This document shows positions 9,324-18,880 of a DNA stretch of 64,000 bases, piece after piece. Position numbers and translations under genes: made by a program. Location of the stretch: NCBI GenBank assembly GCA_032718475.1, contig JAUCBJ010000735.1, positions 47,444 through 111,443 of the forward strand, written 5' to 3'. This stretch comes from Nemertoderma westbladi. Lineage: Eukaryota; Xenacoelomorpha; Nemertodermatida; Nemertodermatidae. The notes beneath the pieces are model-generated. The model made no database searches and was not told where the DNA came from. It was given only the letters and a program-made list of their open reading frames with translations. Every line of letters starts with the position of its first letter. Position 1 is the first letter of the stretch.

Positions 9324-10051
9324 CGTATATGAATATATATGTGGTTACATATCGTTACGTTTCTACTAGATGAAGCACAAAATAGAGGTTAGATGTGAGG
9401 TGACTTAGAGTTTGTCGGCTTTTGGCTCAACTCTGCTCTAAACCCCAACCCATTTGCCTAATGATTTCGGGTTCGCGTGATTTTGCACTGGCTCCTAATC
9501 CAAAAAATGTGCCGATAAAAAACGAATTCCGGGTAAACTAGCCTTTTAATTTCACCTTTTAATTTCCCATGCTACATTCCCCAAGAAAATAGTGCAGTCG
9601 AGAATTAATTGGTCTAAATAATAGTAGACACGACTACGTAGAACAAGGCCGATTTTCTTTTCCAAAAAAAAATTTTTCGGTAGGCTCGCAAGCCTTCCAT
9701 CCGCTCTTGTCCTCCCCAATTTTAATTTTTATCTAGCTGTATTCTAGAATTTGCTTTCACTGGAGAATCGTTTTTCTTAAATTTAAATCCAAATAAATGG
9801 ATTTGTCTAATAATTTTTGAAAAATTGTCTCACTTGTGGGTTCCAAGTGGAATTCCATTCCTACTGTACACACAATCCCGCTCCTATGTGATACATAAGG
9901 GTACTACCCTCCATGTTCACGTATAAAGACAATGGAATTCCACTGCTGTCTCTATCTACAGTGAAGAGGATTACAAATGCACGTACAGTAATACAAATAC
10001 AAATAATTAAAATACAGTAGGTCTATGTGGCGGCCAATCAAGGTCCCACAT
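9324..10051 (-). other. Spacer between integrase and the accessory ORFs
   Basis: AT-rich, no convincing ORF. It could hold a promoter, splice acceptor or internal ribosome entry region for the accessory ORFs, but no signal is clear. It contains one palindrome copy. Confidence 0.5.
9679..9698. repeat. 20-bp palindrome copy 5 (non-coding)
   Basis: Canonical copy in the spacer outside any ORF, next to a run of A and T. Its presence here shows that the repeat is not kept as a peptide motif. Confidence 0.9.
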
Positions 10052-10474
10052 CTATTTACTAATATTGGGTGGAGATTTGTAGTCTCCTGTCTCGTTTCTA
10101 GTCTCTTCAAGGAGTACGAGACGTTGTACAGGCCTATCTACGGTACGTCCGTCGATAGTCCTTACAGTAACTGTCCTCACTACACCAGATGTAGGGTGCG
10201 TGGTCAAAATGACTCCAGTCAACCAAAACCGTCTTTTCAGATTAGCTTCAGCCAATAAAACATGGTCACCACGTCTTAAACATCGGGTATTTAGATACCA
10301 AGAGGTTCTGGTTGAAATAGAGGGCAAATAATATTTCTGCCATATTTCCCAGAATTTATTTGCAAGTAATTGAGTGATTTTCCAAGCCTTGTTGCCGTAT
10401 CCGTCACTATCAACGGGTACCGAAATGGGCAACAATGTCGTTGGCGCCTGCATAAGCAGGTGCGCTGGTGTCAA
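10052..10474 (-). pseudogene. BEL/Pao integrase C-terminal tail (DUF5641-like), frameshifted from the core
   Basis: Begins with 'TPAHLLM', then 'FWEIWQKYYLPSI', 'GDHVLLAE', 'WLTGVILTTHPTSG', 'VRTVTVRT' and 'RPVQRLVLLEE'. This is the order seen in the C-terminal domain of BEL/Pao integrases, which may bind DNA or guide target choice. It is in a different frame from the integrase core ending at 10504. A one-base shift near 10510 explains the break. Confidence 0.85.
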
Positions 10475-11611
10475 GGCAAACTGTACGTCGTTATTGTCTG
10501 GGATCAGAGCGATCGGTTTAAGATTGCTTCGATTTCTATTAGTAACGTCGTCAGTTGGTCGTCTGTCAATATGTGTTGCGTCGGTAGGACTTTAGCCATA
10601 GCTGTCTTAATTGAGCCAATCAGCCTTTCCCAAACGCCGCCTCTCCACGGACTGTCAGGAGTGTTGAAATTCCAAACAATACGGTGAGGACGCAGTTCCT
10701 CGGAAATCTGGTTTTGGTCCAACTTTCTCAAAGCTCTGGTTATCTCGTTTCGTGCACCCACAAAGTTTGTCCCTTGGTCGCAGTAAATGGATTTGACCAA
10801 TCCACGTCTAGCGATAAATCGCCGTAAGGCTAGGATAAAGGCATTGGTGGTCAAATCTGTCACTCGCTCTATATGGACAGCTCTGCTGGCCATGCAAGTG
10901 AAGATCAATCCCCAACGTTTTACCTGTACCCTTCCGCGTTTCGCGATTATGGGTCCAAAACAGTCTATCCCTGTCTCAGTGAAAGGGGGTCTAAACGCCT
11001 GTAATCTAGCTAATGGTAGTTCACTCATTTCTTGGTGTCCTATCCTCGCGTGCACCTTCTTACAAATCATACAGTTCCGTGTTACCGAACTCAGTGCCTT
11101 ACTAGGTCTAATCAGTACAAACCTCGAGCGTAAGTGTGATAGACAGTGGTGTCTACCCACGTGTTTGAGTTGTACATGTGCGTCCAGTATCATAGGGCGC
11201 TGTAATTCATGGTGTTGTGGTATGATGATAGGATACCTAAAGTCAAGTGCAAAGTCGATGTTTTGGAGTCTGGACTTGTGACAAAGTAAGCCCCGGTAAA
11301 TAATCGGACTCCAACTCAAAATCGGTGAAGACTTAATCTGTTTACCTTGTTTGATCGCTGTGAACTCTCGTGCGAAATATCGCAATTGATAATGTCGAAT
11401 GATATCAACTTCACAGTGGCCAACTTCCTTTAAGGTAAGTCTTCTAGGAAAGTCGCGTTTGCCTCTGGCATATTGTCTCAATCGTTTGAGCCATGCTAAC
11501 TTGCGGCACGCATCAGTCCATGATCTAGTTAGGTTCACTATCCTGTCAATGTAAGTGTTAGTGACGTCATCAGGTAAGGTGTAGTCGTAGTGTGGATACT
11601 TGTCTGGACTT

Positions 11612-11631
11612 GGTAGGCCCACGGGCCTTCC
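11612..11631 (-). repeat. 20-bp palindrome copy 6 (paired substitutions)
   Basis: GGTAGGCCCACGGGCCTTCC. A T-A pair of the canonical stem is replaced by C-G on both arms, while the centre changes from GC to AC. It lies in the linker before the integrase zinc motif, read as GRPVGLP. Confidence 0.75.
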
Positions 11632-11897
11632 GGTAGGTTTGTCTGAGTCCCCAAGTACGTCAATCTTTACGGTCTTACCTTTACCGTCCGCACCTAATGT
11701 GTCGACTGGCAGTAACGGTTTCAACTCTACAGTGTCAGTGTGTTCCTGTGAGCCTGTAAGCTTCCTAACCTTAGTCACACGTTTACCTGTAGGTAGGTCA
11801 AGTACTTTCTTTGAGCGGAGTGTGATCGCTGTGGCCACACCTTTGTCGTCCAAAGAAGTCAAATTCGGTAAGTCTCTAAAGGTCCGCTCCAATGGGT

Positions 11898-12320
11898 CTT
11901 TTAGTGGAGTATCTAGTAGACAGTCTGGTGAAGCGTCCGGTGAACAGTCTGGCGAGACGTCTGGTGAGACATAGCGCGGAACTTCCAGCGAAATGTCTTG
12001 TCGTCGGTCCCAAAGTCTGTCTGGCGTAACTTCCGTCAGAAAGTCTGGTTCAAAGTCTGGTGGACAGTCTGTCGAGATGTCTGGTGGAAAGTCTGGTGAG
12101 ACGTCCGGTAGACATTCTGTCGAGAGTTCCATCAAACAATCTGGCAAACAATCCGGAGAACAATCTGGTGTTGCTTCTGGTGAATAGTCTGGCGAGTGAT
12201 CTGGTGAACAATCCGGCGAAACGTCTGGTGAAATCTCCCGCGGAACATCCGGCGAAGGATTCGTACAAGCGTCTGGTCGAATGTCTGGTGAGACGTCTGG
12301 CGTAATGTCAGGTCTGGCAT
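11898..12320 (-). repeat. 12-bp coding minisatellite (Ser-Pro-Asp-Cys repeats)
   Basis: Degenerate 12-base units encode repeats such as SPDC, SPDV and PPDF, about 30 units, between RNase H and integrase. The unit keeps the frame. On the plus strand it reads as tct-ggt-gaa type units. Relatives normally have only a short linker at this point. Confidence 0.85.
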
Positions 12321-12591
12321 CCAGGTCATCAGATTTCGTCCGTCCTTTTTTCCTCTTGACCTTGGCGTTGGCTTTCGCTTTAGACTTGACAACCTTGTCG
12401 ATTTTTATCTCGGCACCCTCTGGTATGGTGTTGGTTGTCGCGTCGAATAACGGTGGCCATTCGTCTGATGGTCGCTGTAGGAAATCGGGTCCTCTAAACC
12501 AAAAGGATTTATTGTCCGGTTTACAAAAGTCAAGCGGTTGCATCCCCCGTGACGCGATGTCAGCTGGGTTCAGCTTCCCTGGACAGTGACG

Positions 12592-13545
12592 TCAATCTTG
12601 TTTGAGCGACCGGTCAGGTATTTCAGCCCGTCTGTTGGCTACGAAAGTCTTGAACTCAAACGCTTTGTTGTTTATGTACCAAAGTACCAACGTCGCATCC
12701 ATCCAATATGTGACCTTCAAGTTAGCCTCCAGCTCGCATTGAACTAGACTGACAATATCGGTGGATATCGTCCCGGCTTGCAGCTCCCCACGAGGTACAG
12801 TCATATACTTCAATGGCATTGTTCTAGCCCTTGAAGTAACGAGAGATACATCGTAGCTGTCCGATTTCACTTGTCGTCTAAGGTATAAAGTAACCCCCAA
12901 TCCATCCTTGCTAGCGTCACTAAAGCTGTGAAGCTCTAAATCGGCAGGAAAGGTGGTTTGCAAAGGAAAGTATACCCTCGGTATGGTATATTCTTGTAGG
13001 AACGTCAGTTGGGCTTCCCAGTCCCTCCATCGCTCAGCTAACTTTTCTGGGATGGGATTGTCCCATTCCAGTCCGGCTTGCCAAATGCTGCGGAGTATGA
13101 TCCTGGCATGTAGGATCACTGGACTAATGAAACACAATGGGTCATACAATCGACTCATGGTCGATAAGCAAGTCCTCTTAGTGAGAGGTCTAGTCTGGTC
13201 GTTGGACCTTACACGTACCCTAAAGTTGTCCGTGTTAGGGTCCCAACTAAGTCCTAATACTTTGGTCGTCGGCAGAGGTTCTAGGTCTAAGTCCAAGTCA
13301 CCTCCACTGCGATCCATCGGGTCAAATGAGTTCACCAGCTCGGGTTCGTTGGAAGCGAACTTCGTCAGGTGAAATCCGCCCTCGGCGAGACAATCCTGGA
13401 GTTGGTGTGCTACGGTTGTAGCGCGCTCCAAGGTGTCACAACTCTTGAGGCCGTCATCCACGTAGAAATCTCGTTCCACGGTCCGAACTACTTCTGGGTC
13501 AAATTGGTCTCGTCTGTCTAATGCGGTCTGCTTTAATGCGTACAT
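12592..13545 (-). pseudogene. BEL/Pao RT C-terminal half and RNase H
   Basis: The polymerase active site is visible as 'FYVDDGL' near residue 28, followed by 'LGLSWDPNTDNF' and the thumb region. The RNase H part starts at 'LHSFSDASKDGLG', with later 'VPRGELQAG' and 'YWMDATLVLWYINN'. The ORF ends at a TGA (12592-12594) a few residues before the conserved CPGKLNPAD region, at a position where relatives have an amino acid. It starts just after another in-frame TGA (13579-13581). Confidence 0.9.
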
Positions 13546-13578
13546 GGTGCAGTTGGGGCTGTCCCTGGCTCCGAATAC

Positions 13579-13920
13579 TCATACCTGCATTTGGTAAGTT
13601 TCTGGCGGAAGTTGTAAGTTTCCATCCGGATACCAAAGAAACCTCAAGCTGTCCCTGTCCCGCTCCAAAGCCTTAACCTGGTGAAACATGGCCTCTACGT
13701 CACAGGTGAAAGCCACTTTGCGTTGTCTAAAACGCATTAGGACTCCCATGAGGTAATTGTTCATATTCGGCCCGTCCATCAGTTCGCTATTCATAGACAT
13801 CCCTTGGTAAAGCGCGGCGCAGTCATTGACTACACGCACCTTGCCAGGTTTGTCCGGGTGTCGAACAAAATGATGTGGCAGGTAATATGTCTGGTCTGTG
13901 GTTACCTCGGGATTTAACAT
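13579..13920 (-). pseudogene. BEL/Pao RT N-terminal half
   Basis: Carries 'YYLPHHFVRHPDKPGKVRVV', 'DGPNMNNYL', 'VAFTCDVEAMFHQV' (first catalytic Asp) and 'LRFLWYPDG', in the order expected of BEL/Pao RT. It is bounded by in-frame stops on both sides (TAA at 13939-13941 and TGA at 13579-13581), all in one frame, so this is a single RT gene with point nonsense changes. Confidence 0.9.
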
Positions 13921-13938
13921 CCTAATGGCGTATCCCTT

Positions 13939-16900
13939 TTAGAGATACGTCTGAAGTTGTGCATTGTATTGCATATGGGCCGTCTCGTCTCGCAACAATC
14001 GCTGCCTTATTGATTTGAGTCGCCTCAAAGCAAGCGGGTAATTGTTAACGAGCTTAGGTTGTCCATTGCGCCACAACATACCAACCTCATAGTGGCCATT
14101 CGCGGTCTGGCGAATGGTATCTCTCATAATATTTAATGACCGTTTTTCCTGTTCTGACATAGCGGTCTCGTAACTACCGGGTTCTGCTGAGTCCTGTTCC
14201 AACCATTGAATGGTCCGTTCAGTCAGCAGTCGGTCAAGCGCTGCTTGCACTGCGCCATGGTCCTCGTCCACGTCTTCGTCCGCTGTGGTGGCTAGTGTCA
14301 ATGTGTCTGGTAGGCTCGCAAGCCTTCCGGTGTCACTAGTCGGCGTCGAATCGTCGTGCGGCGGTTTGACAACTTCTTGATCTATCGGTAGGCTCGCAAG
14401 CCTTCCAAGATCAACGACCGGTGTCGAAGCCTGGTGGGTGGGGTCAATGACCTTCGGATTTTTCGGTAGGCTCGCAAGCCTTCCAAAATCCTCGTTCATC
14501 GAGTCATCCATGGCAACAACCCTTTGGTCTTCAGTAGTCAATACAACCTGGTCTACTGCAAGTAGTTGTAAGTCAGAGGTCCGTATGGTCGTGTCCAGAT
14601 CGGTTACGTCAGTATCGGTGGCGTCTGCGTTTGCGACGCAAGTCTGTCGTAGTGCCGTCTGTACAATTGGACCACAGGAGTGTGAAGGAGAATTATCTAT
14701 CGTGTTAGTCAATAAACTACACGTACTCAAAACGTCGTCCTCCTGGTCACTTACCTCTAGTGAACGTATTGGTGCTCTAGTATACCAACCTATGGGAGTT
14801 CTACATGCGTAGGGGTTGCCCGCTGTAATAACAGATGGGCGTGTCTCCCATACCTGATGTAAGTTAAACTGGTCTGTCCCAATTAACATCGCAATGGAAC
14901 GATAATTAACAGGACATTCCGGTATTCCAAGGTGTCGGAAATACTTACGATCTTCCGGTGATTGCTCTGGCACAGGGCCGAGCAAGTTACTAAAGTCCTT
15001 CGTAGCTGCAAAGGTCAAATTTCTTACCGGAAGTAATGAGCGCTCCTCCTTGCTGTGTTCCGCTTTGGAAAGAAGAGTGTCTAAAGTTAGTTTTACTCTC
15101 GTCACAGGGATCGCTCTCTTACCATGCATGCTGCTTACAGTATACTGAGCAGTCTTACCTTGACTCATGTCCGTAACTACGTCGGCTACTTGTTCGTCGA
15201 CATAGCTATGTGATGACGCAGAGTCTAAGATGGCGTATATACGCTTGCTCCCTCGGGTTCCGGTAATCTTTATAGGAATCATGCTAAACCCTTTCAGTTG
15301 GTTCTGTGTGAGGAGCGTTATCGAACGCTGTTCCTCACCTGCATGCACGTAGAAAGTGTCGTCTTCCTCCTCGTTCTCGTCCGATGATCCTGACTGATCC
15401 ATACAGTCTGTATAAAAGGTACGGATCTCGCGCAGCGCATGCTCCTTGTAAAGCGCGTCGCATCTAGCCGCTTTATCTGGATGCTCTCGTCGAAAGCGTC
15501 TGGTCGGAGTATGACTGGTTGTGTGAAGCAACGCGTCATGGTTACGTCCACACAGAGAACATGTATCGTCGCTCGGGCAATCCTTCCGGACGTGTCCTGG
15601 CTTCATACATCTCCAACAGGAATCTAACGATCGAATTTGGAGTCTCCTTTCTTCAATCCCTAACTCCTTAAAAGCGCAACATCCACGAAGTTTATGTCCG
15701 CTGTAGTTTCTGCCGTTCTGTTCGCAGTACGAGAATCCCACAAAGTCCGCTGGCAACTGCTGTCGTGGCTGCGTGGTGCCGATAGGCATCAGAACTTTAG
15801 AAGTCTCAGTAGGGGTGGCGTAAGTAACGGCTTTCGCGTTCGTCGGAAGTGGTTTAGTCCGATTCGGCGCAGATATAGCTATCCCTTCCGCCGCGATATG
15901 GTGATCGGTATAGTTCGATCGAGTCTCGATCACGGCCTCCCGTGAAATCAGTTGATAGACATCGGTGAGTTTTAATAACCCTCCGGCCTCTTCACGCTGG
16001 TACTCGATGCGTCGCCATTCTCGTCGGAGTCGATGGTGAAGTCGACCGATTATTCGAATGAGAACCGTCGGTGCGTTAGCGTACTCGAGTTGTCCAATGG
16101 ATCGTAAAGTCCCTATAGCGTTCTTGATTTTGTCCGCGAGTCGTAAAAGGTCGATTGGTTTCGAAATGTTGCCTCCTCTGCAGAGGTCTTCGATAATGGA
16201 TTTAGCCATGGCGACGTTACCTCCGTAAATCGAATATAAACGGTCGTACGCCAACTCAAAGGCATCGGGAACACCAATAAAGGTTTCCACTAATCGTTTC
16301 GGCTCACCAGACAGAACTTGGAGCAAGTAATTAAACTTCTCCGTCGAGGTGAAAGCATACTTAGCGATCTGGGACTCTACGTAGTCTACCAGTGTGCGCC
16401 AGTGTTTCGCGTTGCCAGAGAACTTTGGCGGTTGCTGTGCCGGTAATCCGTGTCTAGCCGCGAATTTCGCAATCTCGCTAACTAAGTCCAACTGTCCGCG
16501 TCCCTGTTCGGCGGCGTCGTCCAGTCGCTCCCTTCCGCGCGTTGTTCGTCGGTAGGAATTATTAACGGGATCTTCTTCTCGATGTGTCGGAGTCCGTCTA
16601 GTCTCCTGTTCTCTCCTTGGTGGTCGATGTTGTCTAGGTTGTTCCAACTCCACGCTGGTTCGTGATCGATCCGACGGTTGCGCTTCGAGTCGTTCTTCGA
16701 GTTGAGCTATTCGGTCCGTCATCTCGGTGAACTGTTTGGCGCTGATCGTTTCCGCTGGTTTCAATGTGGGTTTCTGTTGGGGTGTTTCTCGAGGTGGATT
16801 GTCGATGTATGGATTTGTCGACCTCTCCTCTCGTTTGTAATCCTCCGCCGCTCCAGTACGGAATATTTCCCGTTCCGTCGACTCCGAGTCGCTGGATGAG

Positions 16901-18099
16901 TCGCTGTCGTCCGGATAAGGTGGCTGGCGGGTTTGTGTCCGGCGTATTATTCTTGGTCTCGTCCGTTGTGGTCCGGGATCTACGGCTCTCCATTGTTCGG
17001 TAGGCTCGCAAGCCTTCCACGAAGTCGTAGGTCTCGTTATGCGTTGTCCGATCCCGTGGGTACTACCCACATCCATCCTCCTCCGTTGTTCGGTAGGCTC
17101 GCAAGCCTTCCACGAAGTCGTAGGTTGCGTCGAACATTGTGTCAACGGTCGAGTGAAATAGTCGGGTTTCGTAGTCGGTCTATAAATAACTGGGTTCGCA
17201 CAGCACGTCACAGGTTTAACTTGTAATGGTTTACTCACCTGTTTAATGGTCATAAACGCAGGTTCCTCTCTTCCTACAAGTAGACTACGACTTACTGTAG
17301 GTGGACTAGTTATGTTACCTGCTAAAATTGGTGATGAAGTCGCCCTAGGTTGCGGTATTTCTGTCACAACAAACCTGTTGCCTTGCGTCGAACGCACAGG
17401 CGTTATTTCCTTAGGTTTCGTAACAAAGACCGGTTTTATCGAAGTCGCGGGTTTGAGCATAGGAATAACTTGGGGAAAACGTTTACAGTAATCCTCGACG
17501 AACTCCTCTCCTCGATCTATCGCTCCCACACTTCCTTCCTCGATTCGCTTCTGTATTCCGCGATATCGAGCTTCCATACGATCCAGGGCAGACAAGTCCT
17601 GTCCAGCTCGCGATCTTATAGATCTATCTCTCGCGTCGAGTTCAAGGTCCGCTTGCGCGTTTGCTGCCTCACGAGATCTACGATTCAATTCGAACTGTAG
17701 TTGCATCTCCCTTTCGCGTCGATCCGCTACTTGTTGTTGTGCCGCTAACTCCGCTTCCTGTATAGCTAAACGAGTGGCTATTTGTCGCGCTTCCAACTTG
17801 GCGCGAGCGTCGGATGCTGCTTTCTTCCGTGCTAATTTGTCGGCTGCCGCCGCTGCGGCTGCTTCTTGCGCTAAATCTTCCTCTAGTCTCCTCATCTCTG
17901 AGGATTCTAATTCTGCTTGCGCCTTGAGTTGCGCAATTTTTGTCTCATCTTCTCTATATTGTTTCTCTCCCTCGATGGCGATCTGTGCCATCTGGTGTTG
18001 CGCTTCTTCCTCGGCGACTTGTTGTCGGCGTGCAACCTCCTGTTGTTGTCGAGTAATCACAGACGCTGTCCTACTAACGTCGCCAACGTCGCTCCGCAT
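13939..18099 (-). CDS. BEL/Pao gag-protease polyprotein, up to the start of RT (1386 aa open)
   Basis: The N-terminal 200 residues are a Gln/Glu/Ala/Arg-rich coiled coil. Residues about 550-640 ('PPKFSGNAKHWRTLVDYV', 'TSTEKFNYLLQVLSGEP') are the capsid-like DUF1759 region. Zinc knuckles follow near 826-860 (CWRCMKPGHVRKDC, CSLCGRNHDALLH). The protease site near 950 is 'AILDSASSHSYVD', with Asp-Ser-Ala where most relatives have Asp-Ser-Gly or Asp-Thr-Gly. Next comes 'IAMLIGTDQ...GWYTR', typical of the DUF1758/pre-RT stretch. It contains five palindrome copies: three 78 bp apart and two 93 bp apart. The upstream part of gag is in two other frames. Confidence 0.9.
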   Translation of the reverse strand: MRSDVGDVSRTASVITRQQQEVARRQQVAEEEAQHQMAQIAIEGEKQYREDETKIAQLKAQAELESSEMRRLEEDLAQEAAAAAAADKLARKKAASDARAKLEARQIATRLAIQEAELAAQQQVADRREREMQLQFELNRRSREAANAQADLELDARDRSIRSRAGQDLSALDRMEARYRGIQKRIEEGSVGAIDRGEEFVEDYCKRFPQVIPMLKPATSIKPVFVTKPKEITPVRSTQGNRFVVTEIPQPRATSSPILAGNITSPPTVSRSLLVGREEPAFMTIKQVSKPLQVKPVTCCANPVIYRPTTKPDYFTRPLTQCSTQPTTSWKACEPTEQRRRMDVGSTHGIGQRITRPTTSWKACEPTEQWRAVDPGPQRTRPRIIRRTQTRQPPYPDDSDSSSDSESTEREIFRTGAAEDYKREERSTNPYIDNPPRETPQQKPTLKPAETISAKQFTEMTDRIAQLEERLEAQPSDRSRTSVELEQPRQHRPPRREQETRRTPTHREEDPVNNSYRRTTRGRERLDDAAEQGRGQLDLVSEIAKFAARHGLPAQQPPKFSGNAKHWRTLVDYVESQIAKYAFTSTEKFNYLLQVLSGEPKRLVETFIGVPDAFELAYDRLYSIYGGNVAMAKSIIEDLCRGGNISKPIDLLRLADKIKNAIGTLRSIGQLEYANAPTVLIRIIGRLHHRLRREWRRIEYQREEAGGLLKLTDVYQLISREAVIETRSNYTDHHIAAEGIAISAPNRTKPLPTNAKAVTYATPTETSKVLMPIGTTQPRQQLPADFVGFSYCEQNGRNYSGHKLRGCCAFKELGIEERRLQIRSLDSCWRCMKPGHVRKDCPSDDTCSLCGRNHDALLHTTSHTPTRRFRREHPDKAARCDALYKEHALREIRTFYTDCMDQSGSSDENEEEDDTFYVHAGEEQRSITLLTQNQLKGFSMIPIKITGTRGSKRIYAILDSASSHSYVDEQVADVVTDMSQGKTAQYTVSSMHGKRAIPVTRVKLTLDTLLSKAEHSKEERSLLPVRNLTFAATKDFSNLLGPVPEQSPEDRKYFRHLGIPECPVNYRSIAMLIGTDQFNLHQVWETRPSVITAGNPYACRTPIGWYTRAPIRSLEVSDQEDDVLSTCSLLTNTIDNSPSHSCGPIVQTALRQTCVANADATDTDVTDLDTTIRTSDLQLLAVDQVVLTTEDQRVVAMDDSMNEDFGRLASLPKNPKVIDPTHQASTPVVDLGRLASLPIDQEVVKPPHDDSTPTSDTGRLASLPDTLTLATTADEDVDEDHGAVQAALDRLLTERTIQWLEQDSAEPGSYETAMSEQEKRSLNIMRDTIRQTANGHYEVGMLWRNGQPKLVNNYPLALRRLKSIRQRLLRDETAHMQYNAQLQTYL
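14309..14328 (-). repeat. 20-bp palindrome copy 7
   Basis: First of three canonical copies spaced exactly 78 bp apart. Read as GRLASLP, so a 26-residue unit has been tandemly duplicated together with the palindrome. Confidence 0.9.
14387..14406 (-). repeat. 20-bp palindrome copy 8
   Basis: Middle copy of the 78-bp spaced trio, flanked by Asp/Pro/Thr-rich spacer peptides that are only loosely alike. Confidence 0.9.
14465..14484 (-). repeat. 20-bp palindrome copy 9
   Basis: Third copy of the trio, in the non-conserved segment between the protease-associated region and RT. Confidence 0.9.
16999..17018 (-). repeat. 20-bp palindrome copy 10
   Basis: Canonical sequence, but read in the other phase as KACEPT inside 'TTSWKACEPTEQ'. 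One of two copies in a 93-bp tandem duplication of gag. Confidence 0.9.
17092..17111 (-). repeat. 20-bp palindrome copy 11
   Basis: Second member of the 93-bp duplication, with the same reading phase as copy 10. Confidence 0.9.
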
Positions 18100-18431
18100 G
18101 CTAACGAACGATCTATCCAGAGGTGGATGCTGGTAGGCTCGCGAGCCTTAGTGAGAACTTCCGTCGTCCCTCGCGGTTCGACTTCCGGTTCTTCGATCGG
18201 TACGCCGCATCTACGAAGAAAATTGGTGATCGTTTCCAACCTCCCGTCCAGGCAGTAGAGTTCTTCTTCCTCTTCGGGTTGTAACAACGCGTCCGAAACT
18301 GACTCACCTAGCAGTTGGTCAAACTGCTCCTGTTGAGCCAATCTTATCACCGACTTAAACTGGATAAGGCTTTCTCTCGCACTTACCAACTTGTCTATTA
18401 TCTTTACCTGAGTAAAGTTATCACCACGCAA
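18057..18431 (-). pseudogene. Second gag segment (frame-shifted)
   Basis: An open frame of about 124 codons with helical, charged sequence ('VKIIDKLVSARESLIQFKS', 'EEEEELYCLDGRLETI'). It lies between the first gag ORF and the long gag-pro ORF, each in a different frame. It appears to be the middle of one gag N-terminus broken twice. The first break is at the 18464-18484 inverted repeat and the second near the 20-bp palindrome at 18132. Confidence 0.65.
18132..18151 (-). repeat. 20-bp palindrome copy 12 at a frame break
   Basis: GGTAGGCTCGCGAGCCTTAG, with the last bases diverged. In the frame of the downstream gag-pro ORF, its edge forms a TAA stop; in the upstream frame it reads KAREPT. It therefore sits at the change of frame. 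Confidence 0.85.
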
Positions 18432-18463
18432 CTCTGCAAGTTCGTGTAAACCTTTAAGTTTAT

Positions 18464-18484
18464 CTACGGAGCTATGCTCCGTAG
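18464..18484 (-). repeat. 21-bp inverted repeat at the first gag frame break
   Basis: CTACGGAGC-TAT-GCTCCGTAG, with perfect 9-bp arms and a 3-base loop. Its last bases form the stop codon of the first gag ORF. The sequence differs from the 20-bp palindrome family. Confidence 0.85.
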
Positions 18485-18880
18485 GATAAGACTTTCTATC
18501 CTTACTTGTAAGGTGTAGAACTCGTATCTCAACATCGGGGCGGTTAACTCGCGTAAAACGCGAAAACCTTCTCCGAGGTTCCGAGTAATCTGGGCCATGT
18601 GTCCTCCTATACTCCTAATAACGTTCTCCTGGCTTCCAGTCGAACTTACCATGTCCGGTTCCCGCGATCTAGTCTGCGGGACGGTAAGGAAATCTTTGAT
18701 TCTGCCGTCGCCACGCGTTGCGGCTTCCGGTATTTCCGTTCGGGGTACCGGCGACGCAAGCGGTGTGACATCGGTGGAATCCCGGGTTCTCCTTCTCGGT
18801 TCGTCTACTGTCGATCTGTCCGGGTCGCACGAGTCATAGTCGGTAGGTGGGTATCTCGTCGAATGGGGTGTGTCACTCAT
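18464..18880 (-). pseudogene. Gag N-terminal segment
   Basis: The ORF starts MSDT, with 'CDPDRSTVDEP' soon after. The gag ORFs of the plus-strand elements also start MSDT with a 'CDPDRS' or related motif near residue 20, which supports this as the true gag start and suggests the elements share ancestry in gag. It ends at the 21-bp inverted repeat, after which the coding continues in another frame. Confidence 0.75.

Larger units (their letters stand above)
10504..12543 (-). pseudogene. BEL/Pao RNase H end, repeat-rich linker and integrase core
   Basis: The ORF opens just after the conserved NPADIASRG region following RNase H. Residues about 75-215 are a Ser-Pro-Asp repeat. Then come 'YPHYDYTLPDD', 'SWTDACRKLAWLKRLRQYARG' and the integrase zinc motif (HVQLKHVGRHHC... 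MICKK). The core shows the Asp of 'TGIDCFGP', the Asp of 'YCDQGTNFVG' and the Glu of 'GGVWERLIG'. It would insert element cDNA into the genome. It is in frame with the preceding fragment (12592-13545) but separated by a stop, and its C-terminus runs out of frame at about 10510. Confidence 0.9.

Noticed and set aside
12592-13581. In-frame TGA codons in RT/RNase H as possible recoding (selenocysteine or readthrough)
   Set aside because: One lies where BEL/Pao relatives have an ordinary residue, and a TAA and a frameshift also occur nearby; ordinary decay explains them better.
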